A stretch of DNA of 64,000 nucleotides from CAVTHK01 sp964552235 (GTDB lineage Bacteria > Spirochaetota > Spirochaetia > SZUA-6 > CAVTHK01): NCBI GenBank assembly GCA_964552235.1, contig CAZKGO010000002.1, positions 1-64,000 of the forward strand, given 5' to 3'. This document shows positions 39,727-47,470 of this stretch, piece after piece. Numbering within the stretch: position 1 is the first letter of the stretch; each line of letters opens with the position of its first letter. Made by a program: the position numbers and the translations under genes. The notes below the pieces were generated by a model, which was given only the letters and a program-made list of their open reading frames with translations, did not search any database and had not been told where the DNA came from.

Positions 39727-40986
39727 CTACCGCGCTCTCAGCCCCTCCAGCAGATCGAAGAACCCGGGGAAGGTCACGGCCGCCGACTCGGCCGTGCTCA
39801 CGGTCGTGGTCCCCGCTGCTCCGAGGCCGGCGACCGCGAGCGCCATCACCACGCGGTGATCCCCGTGGCCGTCGACGGCGGCCCCCGTCAGCGGCGCGCC
39901 TCGGATCACCAGGCCGTCGCTCTCCTCCTGTACCGAGGCGCCCATGCGCGCGAGCTCCCTGGCCATCACCGCGATGCGGTCGGTCTCTTTGAGCCGCGCC
40001 TGCGGCACGTTGCCGAGGCGCGTCGTGCCCTGGGCAAAGCAGGCGGTCACCGCCAGCGCCGGCAGGGCGTCGGGCATCGGGTTGAGGTCCGCGTCGATGG
40101 GCCGCAGGCGTGCGGCTCCCTGCACAGTCACCGACGTGTCCGCCCACGTGACCCGGCAGCCCATCTGCTCGAGCAGAGCGAGCACGTCCTTGTCGCCCTG
40201 GGGGTCGTTCGGATCGAGCCCGTCGACGGTCACGGTCGAGGCGGTGACCGCCGCCGCGCAGAAGAAGAAGGTGGCAGACGAAAAGTCGCCGGGCACCGAG
40301 CGCTCGAAGCCGTGGTAACTCTGGCCGCCGGGCAGGCGGAACCAGGTGAGGTCGCGCCGTTCGTAGCGTATGAGCTGGCGGTCGAGCCAGTCGAGGGTCA
40401 TCTCGACGTAGGGCTGCTCGTTCAGCTCGGTGACCTCGATCTCGGTCGTTCCGGAGGCCAGGGGCGCGGCGAGGAGCAGGGCCGACAGGTACTGCGACGT
40501 CGGGCAGGCAATCGCCGTGCGTCCGCCCCGCAGCGGGCCGCCGACGACCAGCGGCGCGCAGCCGTTGCCCCGCGTGTCAAAGGCCGTAGCCCCGAGGTCG
40601 CGCAGGGCGCCGAGCAGGTTGCGGGCAGGCCTGCGCCGGATCTGCTCGTCGCCGGTGAACACGGTGTAGCCGGGCGCGAGAGCGGCCGCGGCCATGGCCA
40701 TGTAGAGGGTGGTGCCGGAGTTGCCGACGTCGATCACGTCCTCGGGAACGCGCAGGCGGCCGGCGGTGCCCCGCACGCGCCAGGCGTCGGCCTCCTCGGC
40801 GATCTCCGCGCCGAGGGCCCGGCAGCAGGCGAGGCAGGAGCGCGTGTCGTCGGAGTCGAGAGGCGCGAGGAGGCGCGACTGGCCGTCAGCGAGCGTGGCG
40901 ATGATGAGCGCCCGGATCGTGTGCGACTTGGAGGCGGGCACCCGGATGCGTCCGGCGAGGGTCCCCGGACGGATGGTGGCTTTCAT
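39727..40986 (-). CDS. aroA: 3-phosphoshikimate 1-carboxyvinyltransferase (EPSP synthase)
   Basis: 419 aa. It begins MKATIRPGTLAGRIRVPASK, with the phosphate-binding SKSHTIRALI. The phosphoenolpyruvate-binding block is DVGNSGTTLYMAMAAA. CPTSQYLSALLLAAPLASG, then LNEQPYVEMTLDWLDR and RLKETDRIAVMARELARMG follow, and DHRVVMALAVAGL lies near the end. Penultimate step before chorismate in aromatic amino-acid synthesis. Several substitutions (SHTIR for SISNR) place it in a divergent branch. The promoter ends 8 bases upstream of the ATG, so it is probably leaderless, and it is divergent from argJ. First gene of an operon with uidA. Confidence 0.95.
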   Translation of the reverse strand: MKATIRPGTLAGRIRVPASKSHTIRALIIATLADGQSRLLAPLDSDDTRSCLACCRALGAEIAEEADAWRVRGTAGRLRVPEDVIDVGNSGTTLYMAMAAAALAPGYTVFTGDEQIRRRPARNLLGALRDLGATAFDTRGNGCAPLVVGGPLRGGRTAIACPTSQYLSALLLAAPLASGTTEIEVTELNEQPYVEMTLDWLDRQLIRYERRDLTWFRLPGGQSYHGFERSVPGDFSSATFFFCAAAVTASTVTVDGLDPNDPQGDKDVLALLEQMGCRVTWADTSVTVQGAARLRPIDADLNPMPDALPALAVTACFAQGTTRLGNVPQARLKETDRIAVMARELARMGASVQEESDGLVIRGAPLTGAAVDGHGDHRVVMALAVAGLGAAGTTTVSTAESAAVTFPGFFDLLEGLRAR

Positions 40987-40994
40987 GGCCGGCG

Positions 40995-41023
40995 ATGATA
41001 GCCCCGCCGCAGCCGGGGGTCAA
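40995..41023 (-). promoter_or_regulatory. aroA promoter, leaderless arrangement
   Basis: Minus strand TTGACC (41023-41018), 17-base spacer, TATCAT (41000-40995), then 8 bases to ATG 40986. No ribosome site. Confidence 0.7.
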
Positions 41024-41038
41024 AGAGGGCGGGCCGCG

Positions 41039-41067
41039 TTGATCGTCCGTTCGCTCCGCGCTATAAA
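41039..41067 (+). promoter_or_regulatory. argJ promoter, leaderless arrangement
   Basis: TTGATC (41039-41044), 17-base spacer, TATAAA (41062-41067), then 8 bases to ATG 41076. No ribosome site. Confidence 0.7.
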
Positions 41068-41075
41068 GGGCCCCT

Positions 41076-42371
41076 ATGGCAGAGTACGCAGACCGGGACC
41101 AGTACAGGGCGGCGCTGGCGGCGCGGGCCGCGCTCCCCGACGGCTTTCGCGTGGCCACGACGCGGCTGGAGTTCTTTCCCGCCGAAAGGCAGCTGGCGAA
41201 GCCGCTGCCGATGAATCTCGCCCTCGTCCTCGCCGACGAGCCGACCGAGCTCTTTGCCGGCTGCTTTACCCGCAACCGCTTTCCCGGCTGGCCGGTGGTG
41301 ATCGGCCGCGAGCGCCTGGAGGGCAAGCGGCTGCGCGGCATCCTCGTGAACAACAAGATCTCGAACGTCAACACCGCGGGCGGCCGCGAGGACGCCGAGC
41401 GGCTGCTGCGGAGCCTGGCCGGCCTCATCGGCTCGCAGGCCGACGAGCTGGTCCCGGCCTCGACCGGCATCATCGGCTGGAAGCTGCCGGTCAAGGACAT
41501 AGAGGCGGCCCTGCCGCGCCTGGTCGAGGGTCTGAGCGGCGATTCCTACCTGCCCGTGGCCGAGGCGATCATGACCACCGACGCCTTTCCCAAGCTGCGC
41601 AGCGCCGCGGTGCCCCTCCAGGGCGGCGGCGAGGGGCGGATCGTCGGCGTGGCCAAGGGCGCCGGCATGATCGAGCCCAACCTTGCCACGATGCTCGTGT
41701 TCCTGCTCACCGACGTCGAGGCGCCCCGGCGCGAACTGCGCGGCAGCCTCGGCGAGGCGGTGGCCGGCACGTTCAACCGCATCACCATCGACAGCGACCA
41801 GAGCACCAGCGACACGGTGCTGCTGCTCAGCTCCGGCGCGCGCGGGCCTGCCCGCCGCGGCGCCCTCGAGGCCGCGATGATCGAGGTGTGCGGCCGCCTC
41901 GCCGAGGACATCGTGCGCAACGGCGAAGGGACACAGCACGTGATGCGCGTCACGGTGCGCGGGCGCCTGGCTGCCGACCAGGCCCTGGGCGCGGCCAAGG
42001 CGGTCGCCAATTCGCCGCTGGTCAAGACCGCGGTGTTCGGCAACGACCCCAACGTCGGCCGCGTGCTCTCGGCCCTCGGCGACTACTTCGGCAACCACCT
42101 GATCGCGGTCGATCCAGCGGAGCTGTCCTTTGCCATCGGCGGTGTCGAGGTCTATCGCAACGGGACCTTCAGCCTCGACCCCGAGTCCGAAGAGCGCCTC
42201 AGCGCCTACATGAAGAGCTGCCAGCTCATCAGCGGCAGTCAGGGCTACCCGGCCCACGAGCGCTGCGTGGAGATCGAGATCGCGGTGGGGCGGGGGGAGG
42301 AGCGGACCACCGCGATCGGCTCGGACCTCTCCTACGGCTACGTCAAGGAGAACGCCGACTACCGCAGCTAG
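41076..42371 (+). CDS. argJ: Glutamate N-acetyltransferase / amino-acid acetyltransferase ArgJ
   Basis: 431 aa. The self-cleavage block KGAGMIEPNLATML is present; the precursor should split between Ala204 and Thr205 to give alpha and beta chains with Thr205 as nucleophile. Other family blocks are VPASTGIIGWKLPV, ITIDSDQSTSDTVLLLSSG and KTAVFGNDPNVGRVLSALGD. It recycles the acetyl group in arginine synthesis; whether it is mono- or bifunctional cannot be seen. It has 20-30 extra N-terminal residues compared with many homologues. No other arg gene is nearby. Confidence 0.95.
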   Translation: MAEYADRDQYRAALAARAALPDGFRVATTRLEFFPAERQLAKPLPMNLALVLADEPTELFAGCFTRNRFPGWPVVIGRERLEGKRLRGILVNNKISNVNTAGGREDAERLLRSLAGLIGSQADELVPASTGIIGWKLPVKDIEAALPRLVEGLSGDSYLPVAEAIMTTDAFPKLRSAAVPLQGGGEGRIVGVAKGAGMIEPNLATMLVFLLTDVEAPRRELRGSLGEAVAGTFNRITIDSDQSTSDTVLLLSSGARGPARRGALEAAMIEVCGRLAEDIVRNGEGTQHVMRVTVRGRLAADQALGAAKAVANSPLVKTAVFGNDPNVGRVLSALGDYFGNHLIAVDPAELSFAIGGVEVYRNGTFSLDPESEERLSAYMKSCQLISGSQGYPAHERCVEIEIAVGRGEERTTAIGSDLSYGYVKENADYRS

Positions 42372-42382
42372 CGCCGCGGCTC

Positions 42383-42411
42383 TTGACTTTCGTTAAGTAA
42401 TTACTTATATA
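42383..42411 (+). promoter_or_regulatory. arsR operon promoter
   Basis: TTGACT (42383-42388), 17-base spacer, TATATA (42406-42411). The ATG is 11 bases further, so the 5' leader is only a few bases long and has no ribosome site. Confidence 0.7.
42394..42407. promoter_or_regulatory. ArsR-type operator palindrome
   Basis: TAAGTAATTACTTA is a perfect 14-base palindrome filling the space between the -35 and -10 boxes. A second shorter inverted repeat ATAAG/CTTAT (42409-42413 and 42420-42424) runs into the start codon. The position and symmetry suit an autoregulatory ArsR-family repressor. Confidence 0.75.
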
Positions 42412-42422
42412 AGTCTCTGCTT

Positions 42423-42767
42423 ATGCACGACGCTGTCCCGATCGCCGATCTTGTCCGCCTCTACCGGGCCCTCGCCTCGCCATCGCGCCTGCGCATCCTC
42501 TCGCTGCTCGCGCGGCGGTCGCTGTGCGTGAACGGGCTGGCGCGGGCGCTGGGGATCAGCCAGCCGGCGGTCTCCCAGCACCTGGAGGTGCTGCGGGAAG
42601 CGGGCCTGGTCAAAGGCGAGCGCATGGGGGTGATGGTCCACTACCGGGTGGACGGCCGGCGGGTCGCGCTCGCCGAGGCCTTTACGCGCCGCCTGCTGGC
42701 AGGGGCGTCGGGGCGGGGGTGCTGCCGACGCGGCGCCGGGGCGCGGTCCGGCCGGGCGCAGCAGTAA
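42423..42767 (+). CDS. ArsR-family metal-sensing transcriptional regulator
   Basis: 114 aa winged-helix repressor. The helix-turn-helix is at residues 36-62: VNGLARALGISQPAVSQHLE then VLREAGLVKGER. Helix alpha-3 carries SLCVNGLA with Cys35, close to the ELCVCDL metal site of ArsR but with one Cys; two more Cys, 100-101, lie in a basic tail. These three may form a thiol metal site. It is the first gene of the operon, with a palindromic operator in its promoter, so it probably represses itself and the His/Cys-rich protein and permease genes until a metal or metalloid binds. Confidence 0.9.
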   Translation: MHDAVPIADLVRLYRALASPSRLRILSLLARRSLCVNGLARALGISQPAVSQHLEVLREAGLVKGERMGVMVHYRVDGRRVALAEAFTRRLLAGASGRGCCRRGAGARSGRAQQ

Positions 42768-42793
42768 CACAATTCGCACTGGAGGTTTGACGC

Positions 42794-43048
42794 ATGGAAC
42801 AGGGTCATCATCACGGACAGGGGTGCTGCGGGGGCGCGCATCACGGGCACGAGGGTGAGTCCGGCTGCGGCCACGACCACGGCGGGGAGCACGAGTGCTG
42901 CGGTCACGGCGAAGGCGGCCAGGGCTTCCAGAGGCGGTTCCGCTCGAAGGAGGAGCTCATCGTGCAGCTCGAGGAGTACCGCACGGCGTTGCAGCAGGAG
43001 CTCAAGGCGGTCGAGGAGCGGATCGCGAACCTGCGCTCGGCCGGATAA
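42794..43048 (+). CDS. Small His/Cys-rich putative metal-binding protein
   Basis: 84 aa in two parts. Residues 1-40 contain ten His and five Cys, many in HHH, HH-GH, CC and HDH clusters, and almost no hydrophobic residue, as in metal-sequestering tails. Residues 45-84 are a charged amphipathic helix (FRSKEELIVQLEEYRTALQQ and then ELKAVEERIANL) likely to form a coiled coil. There is no signal peptide, so it is cytoplasmic. GGAGG precedes the ATG; the gene lies 26 bases after arsR and 18 before the permease. It may pass or store the metal handled by the permease pair; the metal is unknown. Confidence 0.88.
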   Translation: MEQGHHHGQGCCGGAHHGHEGESGCGHDHGGEHECCGHGEGGQGFQRRFRSKEELIVQLEEYRTALQQELKAVEERIANLRSAG

Positions 43049-43066
43049 GAGCTGCGGAGGGACAGC

Positions 43067-43552
43067 GTGGCCTTCACCATCATCTTTTACGTCGTCGCGG
43101 TCGCGGCGCTCGCGGGTTCGCTCCTCGCCGACCGCAAGCGCACTGTCGCGGCCCTGCGCAAGAGCTGGGGCGCCTTTCTCGGCATCGTGCCCCAGTTCAT
43201 GGCCGTCATCATCGTGGCCGGCATCCTGCTCGCAGTCGTGGATCACGAGACGATCTCGCGGCTCGTGGGAGCCCGCTCCGGGTGGCTGGGAGTGGTGGCC
43301 GCCGCGCTCGTGGGCGCGGTCACGCTGATCCCCGCTTTCATCGCCTTTCCAATGGCTGCGCTGGTTCTCGGCAGCGGCGCGGGCGTGATGCAGATCGGAG
43401 CCTTTGTCTCCTCGCTCATGATGGTGGGGGTGGTCACGTTCCCGATCGAGACCGCCACCTTTGGCAGGAAGCTGGCCCTGGCCCGCAATCTCGCGGCCTT
43501 CGCCTTCTCGTTCCTGGTCGCTCTGGTCCTGAGCCTGGTGGTGCGCCCATGA
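43067..43552 (+). CDS. Half-size permease subunit 1 (UPF0718/ArsP-like)
   Basis: 161 aa, four or five membrane helices. Its motifs VPQFMAVIIVAGILLAVVD then TLIPAFIAFPMAALVLGSGA and VGVVTFPIETATFGRK resemble one half of DUF318/ArsP-type permeases. These are single proteins of about 300-350 residues in most bacteria and export metalloids or metals. The start is GTG at 43067 with GGAGGGACA before it. It overlaps the next gene by 4 bases (ATGA), so the two halves are made in equal amounts and probably form a heterodimer. Family membership is by pattern recognition. Confidence 0.82.
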   Translation: MAFTIIFYVVAVAALAGSLLADRKRTVAALRKSWGAFLGIVPQFMAVIIVAGILLAVVDHETISRLVGARSGWLGVVAAALVGAVTLIPAFIAFPMAALVLGSGAGVMQIGAFVSSLMMVGVVTFPIETATFGRKLALARNLAAFAFSFLVALVLSLVVRP

Positions 43553-44124
43553 CGAAGAGTCCTGCTCGACGGTGGATCCCCCCCGGCCTCGCCCTGGCCG
43601 GCCTGGGCGCCTTGTCCCTCGCCGCTCCGGGCCTGGGGCGGGCTGCTGTAGCCACGATCGGCTATGGCCTGCGGGAGATGCTCCTCGTCATTCCCCCCGT
43701 CTTTGTTCTCCTCGGCCTGCTCGACGTCTGGGTGCCCCGCGAAACCATGATGCGGTTCATGGGGCCGGGCTCGGGGCTGCGTGGGGGGGCGCTGGCGTTC
43801 GTCCTCGGCTCCGCGGCTGCCGGACCGCTCTACGCGGCGTTTCCCATCGCGTCGGTGCTCATGAAGAAGGGCACGAGCCTGGTCAACGTCCTCATCTTCA
43901 TCGGCGCCTGGTCGACCACCAAGATCCCTATGTTCCTCTTCGAGTACAGCGCGCTCGGGGCCCGCTTCGCGGTGACGCGGCTGCTGGTCGACATCCCCGG
44001 CATCGTGATCATCGCCTTGGTGCTGAAGCGGCTGCTCACGCCCGCCGAAGTCGAGGCGCTGTACGCCCGCCACGCCGAGGCGCCGCGCCTGGCCGGACCT
44101 GAGGCGCAGCGCCCTATCCCTTGA
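43549..44124 (+). CDS. Half-size permease subunit 2 (UPF0718/ArsP-like)
   Basis: 191 aa, about five membrane helices. Its core GSAAAGPLYAAFPIASVLMK and the block IFIGAWSTTKIPMFLFEYSA mirror the helix-pair layout of the first subunit (PAFIAFPMA / VTFPIETATF). This is what is expected if an ancestral two-fold permease was split or never fused. Cytoplasmic C-terminus PAEVEALYARHAEA. The start ATG overlaps the stop of subunit 1. The end overlaps the convergent sugar permease gene by 11 bases. The transported ion is unknown; the ArsR and His/Cys-rich partner suggest a soft metal. Confidence 0.82.
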   Translation: MTKSPARRWIPPGLALAGLGALSLAAPGLGRAAVATIGYGLREMLLVIPPVFVLLGLLDVWVPRETMMRFMGPGSGLRGGALAFVLGSAAAGPLYAAFPIASVLMKKGTSLVNVLIFIGAWSTTKIPMFLFEYSALGARFAVTRLLVDIPGIVIIALVLKRLLTPAEVEALYARHAEAPRLAGPEAQRPIP

Positions 44125-44959
44125 TCGAGCCGATCATCATGCCCTTGATGAAGTAGCCCTGGACAAAGGGGTAGACCAGCAGGATCGGCAGCGTCGTGAG
44201 GATGATGTTGGCCATCTTCACGGTCTCGGTGAAGTAGAGCTCCTGGGCAAAGCCCTCGGTGAACTCGTCGGTGACGATCCGGTAGAGGAAGTCCTGAAGG
44301 GTCTTGAGCCCGTCCTTGGTGACGAAGAACAGCGACGGGAAGAGGGTGTTCCAGAAGTCCACGGCGATGAAAAGCCCGATCGTGGCCAGCATCGGCTTCG
44401 ACAGCGGCAGCGCCACGTGCAGGAAATGGCCGATCTCGCCGCAGCCGTCGATGCGGGCCGCGTCCTCCAGCTCCTGGGGCATCGAGCGGAAGTTGGTGCG
44501 CATGATGATCAGGAAGAAAGGCCAGGTGAGGGCCGGCAGGATGTAGACACCGTAGGAGTTGATCAGTCCCAGATCGCGGTACAGCAGGTAGCGGGGGATC
44601 AGGCCGGGGTCCACGATCATCGTGAGCACCACGAGCTGCATGATGAGGGTCGAGCCCCGGAACCGCTTGCTCAGGCCGTAGGAGAACCAGGCGGTAAAGC
44701 TCACGCTGGCGGCTACCCCGACCAGCGTGATGAAGACCGTGTTGATCATCGGCCGCCATACGGCGCCGTCGCTGAAGATCGACTGGTAGTTGAGCAGGGT
44801 CGGCTTGGAGACGAACAGGAAGATCGTCTTGCCGTAGTACTCGGGCGGCGTCATGAACGAGGCCATGATCGCGTGCCAGAACGGGTAGAGCATCACGACC
44901 ATGATAGAGACGAAGAAGGCGGTGACTGCGATGTTGAAGCCCAGGTCCGCGCGTCGCAC
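44114..44959 (-). CDS. ABC transporter permease, LplC/YtcP type
   Basis: 281 aa, about six membrane helices. The EAA loop reads ELEDAARIDGCGEIGHFLHV, and the C-terminus YPFVQGYFIKGMMIGSIKG is the hallmark of the LplC branch. These transporters take up complex oligosaccharides or rhamnogalacturonan pieces. The start is GTG 44959, overlapping the stop of the preceding permease by one base (TAGTG). With the next two genes (upstream on this strand) it forms a binding protein-permease-permease importer; an ATPase gene is missing here. Confidence 0.94.
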   Translation of the reverse strand: MRRADLGFNIAVTAFFVSIMVVMLYPFWHAIMASFMTPPEYYGKTIFLFVSKPTLLNYQSIFSDGAVWRPMINTVFITLVGVAASVSFTAWFSYGLSKRFRGSTLIMQLVVLTMIVDPGLIPRYLLYRDLGLINSYGVYILPALTWPFFLIIMRTNFRSMPQELEDAARIDGCGEIGHFLHVALPLSKPMLATIGLFIAVDFWNTLFPSLFFVTKDGLKTLQDFLYRIVTDEFTEGFAQELYFTETVKMANIILTTLPILLVYPFVQGYFIKGMMIGSIKG

Positions 44960-45855
44960 TAGAACAACCCCTGCTGGTTGAACCGCTTGGCCACCTGGTC
45001 GGCGGTGTTGAGCAGCGCGGCCGCGATCACGGTCTTGAAGAGGCCCGCGGCCGCAGCGTAGCTGTAGCGCCCCTCCTTGAGCCCGGTCCGCCACACGTAG
45101 GTGTCCAGAATCTCCCCCACCTCGCGGACGAAGGGGTTGACGAGGACCATGTTCTGCTCGAAGCCGATGTTCAGGATCGTGCCTACGCGCAGGATCAGCA
45201 TGATCACGATCACGTCGGCGATCCCCGGGAGAGTGATGTGCACCATGCAGCGCCACCGGCCGGCCCCATCCATGCCCGCGGCCTCGTAGAGCTCCGGGTT
45301 GATCTTGGAGAGCGACGCCAGGTAGATGATGCTGGCCCATCCGGTGGTCTTCCATGCCTCGCTCGCCACGAGGATCGGCCGGAACAGCTCCTTCTTGCCC
45401 AGAAAGAACTGGGGCTCGTCGTAGAACGGCTCGAGCAGCTTGTTGACCAGCCCGCCCTCCTGGGACAGGAAGTTGATGATGATGCCGCCGATCACCACCC
45501 AGGAGATGAAATGGGGCAGGTAGATGATCGTTTGGGTCACCCGTTTGAAGGTCTGGTTGCGCAGCTCGTTGAGCAGGATCGCCATGACGATCGGCAGCGG
45601 CCAGATCAGGATCAGCTTGTAGAAGCTGATCACCACCGTGTTCGTCACGACCCTGCCGAAGCCGGGCATGGTGAACAGCTCGCGGAAGTACTTGAGCCCC
45701 ACCCACGCCGTGTCGCCCACGGCGCGGGTGATCCGGAAGTCCCGAAAGGCGATCTGGACGAACCAGATCGGCACGTAGCGGAAGAGGAGAAAGAAGGCGA
45801 CGCCGGGCGCCACGAAGAGCACGATGTTCCAGTTGATCCTGGCCCGCGCGCGCAC
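44959..45855 (-). CDS. ABC transporter permease, LplB type
   Basis: 298 aa. It begins with a basic tail and the helix NIVLFVAPGVAFFLLFRYVP, then FRDFRITRAVGDTAWVGLKY, typical for LplB/YteP permeases. The EAA loop is LYEAAGMDGAGRWRCMVHIT. The C-terminus DQVAKRFNQQGLF matches the family. The GTG start at 45855 has AGGAG 10 bases upstream. Second gene of the lpl-like operon. Confidence 0.94.
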   Translation of the reverse strand: MRARARINWNIVLFVAPGVAFFLLFRYVPIWFVQIAFRDFRITRAVGDTAWVGLKYFRELFTMPGFGRVVTNTVVISFYKLILIWPLPIVMAILLNELRNQTFKRVTQTIIYLPHFISWVVIGGIIINFLSQEGGLVNKLLEPFYDEPQFFLGKKELFRPILVASEAWKTTGWASIIYLASLSKINPELYEAAGMDGAGRWRCMVHITLPGIADVIVIMLILRVGTILNIGFEQNMVLVNPFVREVGEILDTYVWRTGLKEGRYSYAAAAGLFKTVIAAALLNTADQVAKRFNQQGLF

Positions 45856-45877
45856 CGGCGTCGTTCTCCTGTAGCCC

Positions 45878-47353
45878 CTACTTCTTCATGAACTTCTCGA
45901 CCTCCGCGGTCGCGACGTCGTAGTCGTTCTTGCGCAGCTCGGCCAGGAACTTGTCCCAGTCCTTGTCGACGTCCATCTGGCCCGAGTAGAACCTGGGCAG
46001 GTAGATGTCGACGACTTCGTTCATCTTGACCACGGCGTTGAGATAGGCCTCGCTGGTCAGCCCGATCACCTCATGGCTGTAGATGTTTTTCGCGTTGCCG
46101 AAGAAGTTGGCCTTGAGCTGGGGCACCTCCCTCTCGAAGGGGAAGGAGAGATCGGAGATCTCGATGAGGGGCGACGCGGCTCCGATGAAGTCTCTCTTGC
46201 GCAGCTCGGGATCGTGCACCTTCTTGCCGTCCACCACCTTGTAGTGCACGCCCTCGACTCCGTCGAACATCAGGTCATGCCCCGCGGGCGAGTGCAGGTA
46301 GTCCAGGATCTGCAGCGCCTTGACCTTTTCCGAGAGGCTGTGGCTGGAGTCGATGGTGTCGACGCCGTAGTAGGGGACTCCTTGGGGCGCCACGATCTTG
46401 CCTGCCCTGTTGGCGGGATAGGGAATGTAGTCGACCTTGGCCTTGGGGTTGATCTGGGTGAGCGAGCTCACGATCTGGGCAAAGTGGCTCGAGAGGCCGT
46501 TGTGCATCATCATCCCCTCGTTCTCGTCGATGAACAGCTTCATCCGCTCGTTGGGTCCGTGGGTCGAATCGAGGGAGGTCGGGTGCAGGATGCCTTCCTT
46601 GTACATCTCGGTGATGTAGCGGACCGCCTCCTTGTACTGGGGATGGAAGGGCCGGAAGATCCACTTGCCCTGATGGTTCGTGAAGTCGCCCGCAGCCTCG
46701 GTGAACGAGGAGTAGATGAGACCGGTGATGTAGCCGCCGATGCCTGCTGTGACCTTGCCGCTCGGGTTCGCCCTCTTGATGGCCCTGGCGACATCACGCA
46801 GCTCGTCCCACGTGCTCGGCTTCTTGAGCCCGAGCTGGTCGAGCCAGTCCTGCCGGACGTAGATCATGTCGGCCGAGGCTGCGATGTAGATCGGCATCGC
46901 GTACTTCTCGCCCCCTGTTCCCACGAGGTGGGCGAAGCCCGGCTTGGCCAGGTAGCTCTTGAGATTGTCGAGCTTGTACTTCTCGATGAGCGGCGTGAGG
47001 TTCTCCAGGCGCTTGGCTCCGATCATCTCGTTGTAGAGCTTGAAGGCGTATCCGGCGGGCAGCTGGTACTTGTACATGACCGGCAGGTCCTTGGCCGCGA
47101 TCTTGGTGTTGAGCTGGTCGAAGTAGACGTTGTGCGGGATCGTCGTGATCGTCAAGTTGGCCTTGAACAGCTTGCCGAGCTGCTTGAGGTTGGCATCCTC
47201 CGGATGGAACTTCTTGGCCCACCAGGCCAGGAACTCGATGTTCTCGACCTCGCTCTTGACCGCAGTCTCGGCCTCGCCGCCTGCGAATACAGGCGCGGCG
47301 GCCGGCAGCAGGAGCAGGGCGAGGGCTGCCAGCAGAGATTTCCTGAGCGTCAT
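45878..47353 (-). CDS. Extracellular sugar-binding protein, LplA type
   Basis: 491 aa. Signal peptide MTLRKSLLAALALLLLPAAA ending PVFAGGEAE, without a lipobox Cys. The mature protein has VENIEFLAWWAKKF at the start, DWLDQLGLKKPSTWDELRDV in the middle and YGVDTIDSSHSLSEKVKALQ, the common blocks of large oligosaccharide-binding LplA proteins. It should collect a complex carbohydrate for the two permeases that follow. It has a strong promoter with a GAGGAGG site and is divergent from a sulfatase gene, which suggests a sulfated glycan as substrate (inference). Confidence 0.93.
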   Translation of the reverse strand: MTLRKSLLAALALLLLPAAAPVFAGGEAETAVKSEVENIEFLAWWAKKFHPEDANLKQLGKLFKANLTITTIPHNVYFDQLNTKIAAKDLPVMYKYQLPAGYAFKLYNEMIGAKRLENLTPLIEKYKLDNLKSYLAKPGFAHLVGTGGEKYAMPIYIAASADMIYVRQDWLDQLGLKKPSTWDELRDVARAIKRANPSGKVTAGIGGYITGLIYSSFTEAAGDFTNHQGKWIFRPFHPQYKEAVRYITEMYKEGILHPTSLDSTHGPNERMKLFIDENEGMMMHNGLSSHFAQIVSSLTQINPKAKVDYIPYPANRAGKIVAPQGVPYYGVDTIDSSHSLSEKVKALQILDYLHSPAGHDLMFDGVEGVHYKVVDGKKVHDPELRKRDFIGAASPLIEISDLSFPFEREVPQLKANFFGNAKNIYSHEVIGLTSEAYLNAVVKMNEVVDIYLPRFYSGQMDVDKDWDKFLAELRKNDYDVATAEVEKFMKK

Positions 47354-47376
47354 GGCATCCTCCTCAGCGTCGGTCG

Positions 47377-47405
47377 ACTATAGTACTGCGACCCGGCGCC
47401 GTCAA
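47377..47405 (-). promoter_or_regulatory. Promoter of the lpl-like importer operon
   Basis: Minus strand TTGACG (47405-47400), 17-base spacer, TATAGT (47382-47377), about 24 bases before the ATG with GAGGAGG between. Confidence 0.7.
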
Positions 47406-47419
47406 CGACGCGCGGCGGC

Positions 47420-47448
47420 TTGACAGGTCCGCCGCCGTGCGGTATCGC
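47420..47448 (+). promoter_or_regulatory. Sulfatase promoter
   Basis: TTGACA (47420-47425), 17-base spacer, TATCGC (47443-47448). The ATG with GGAGGAG is 23 bases on. It lies 15 bases from the divergent importer promoter, so shared control is plausible. Confidence 0.6.
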
Positions 47449-47470
47449 AGGCCGAGACACCGGAGGAGCC

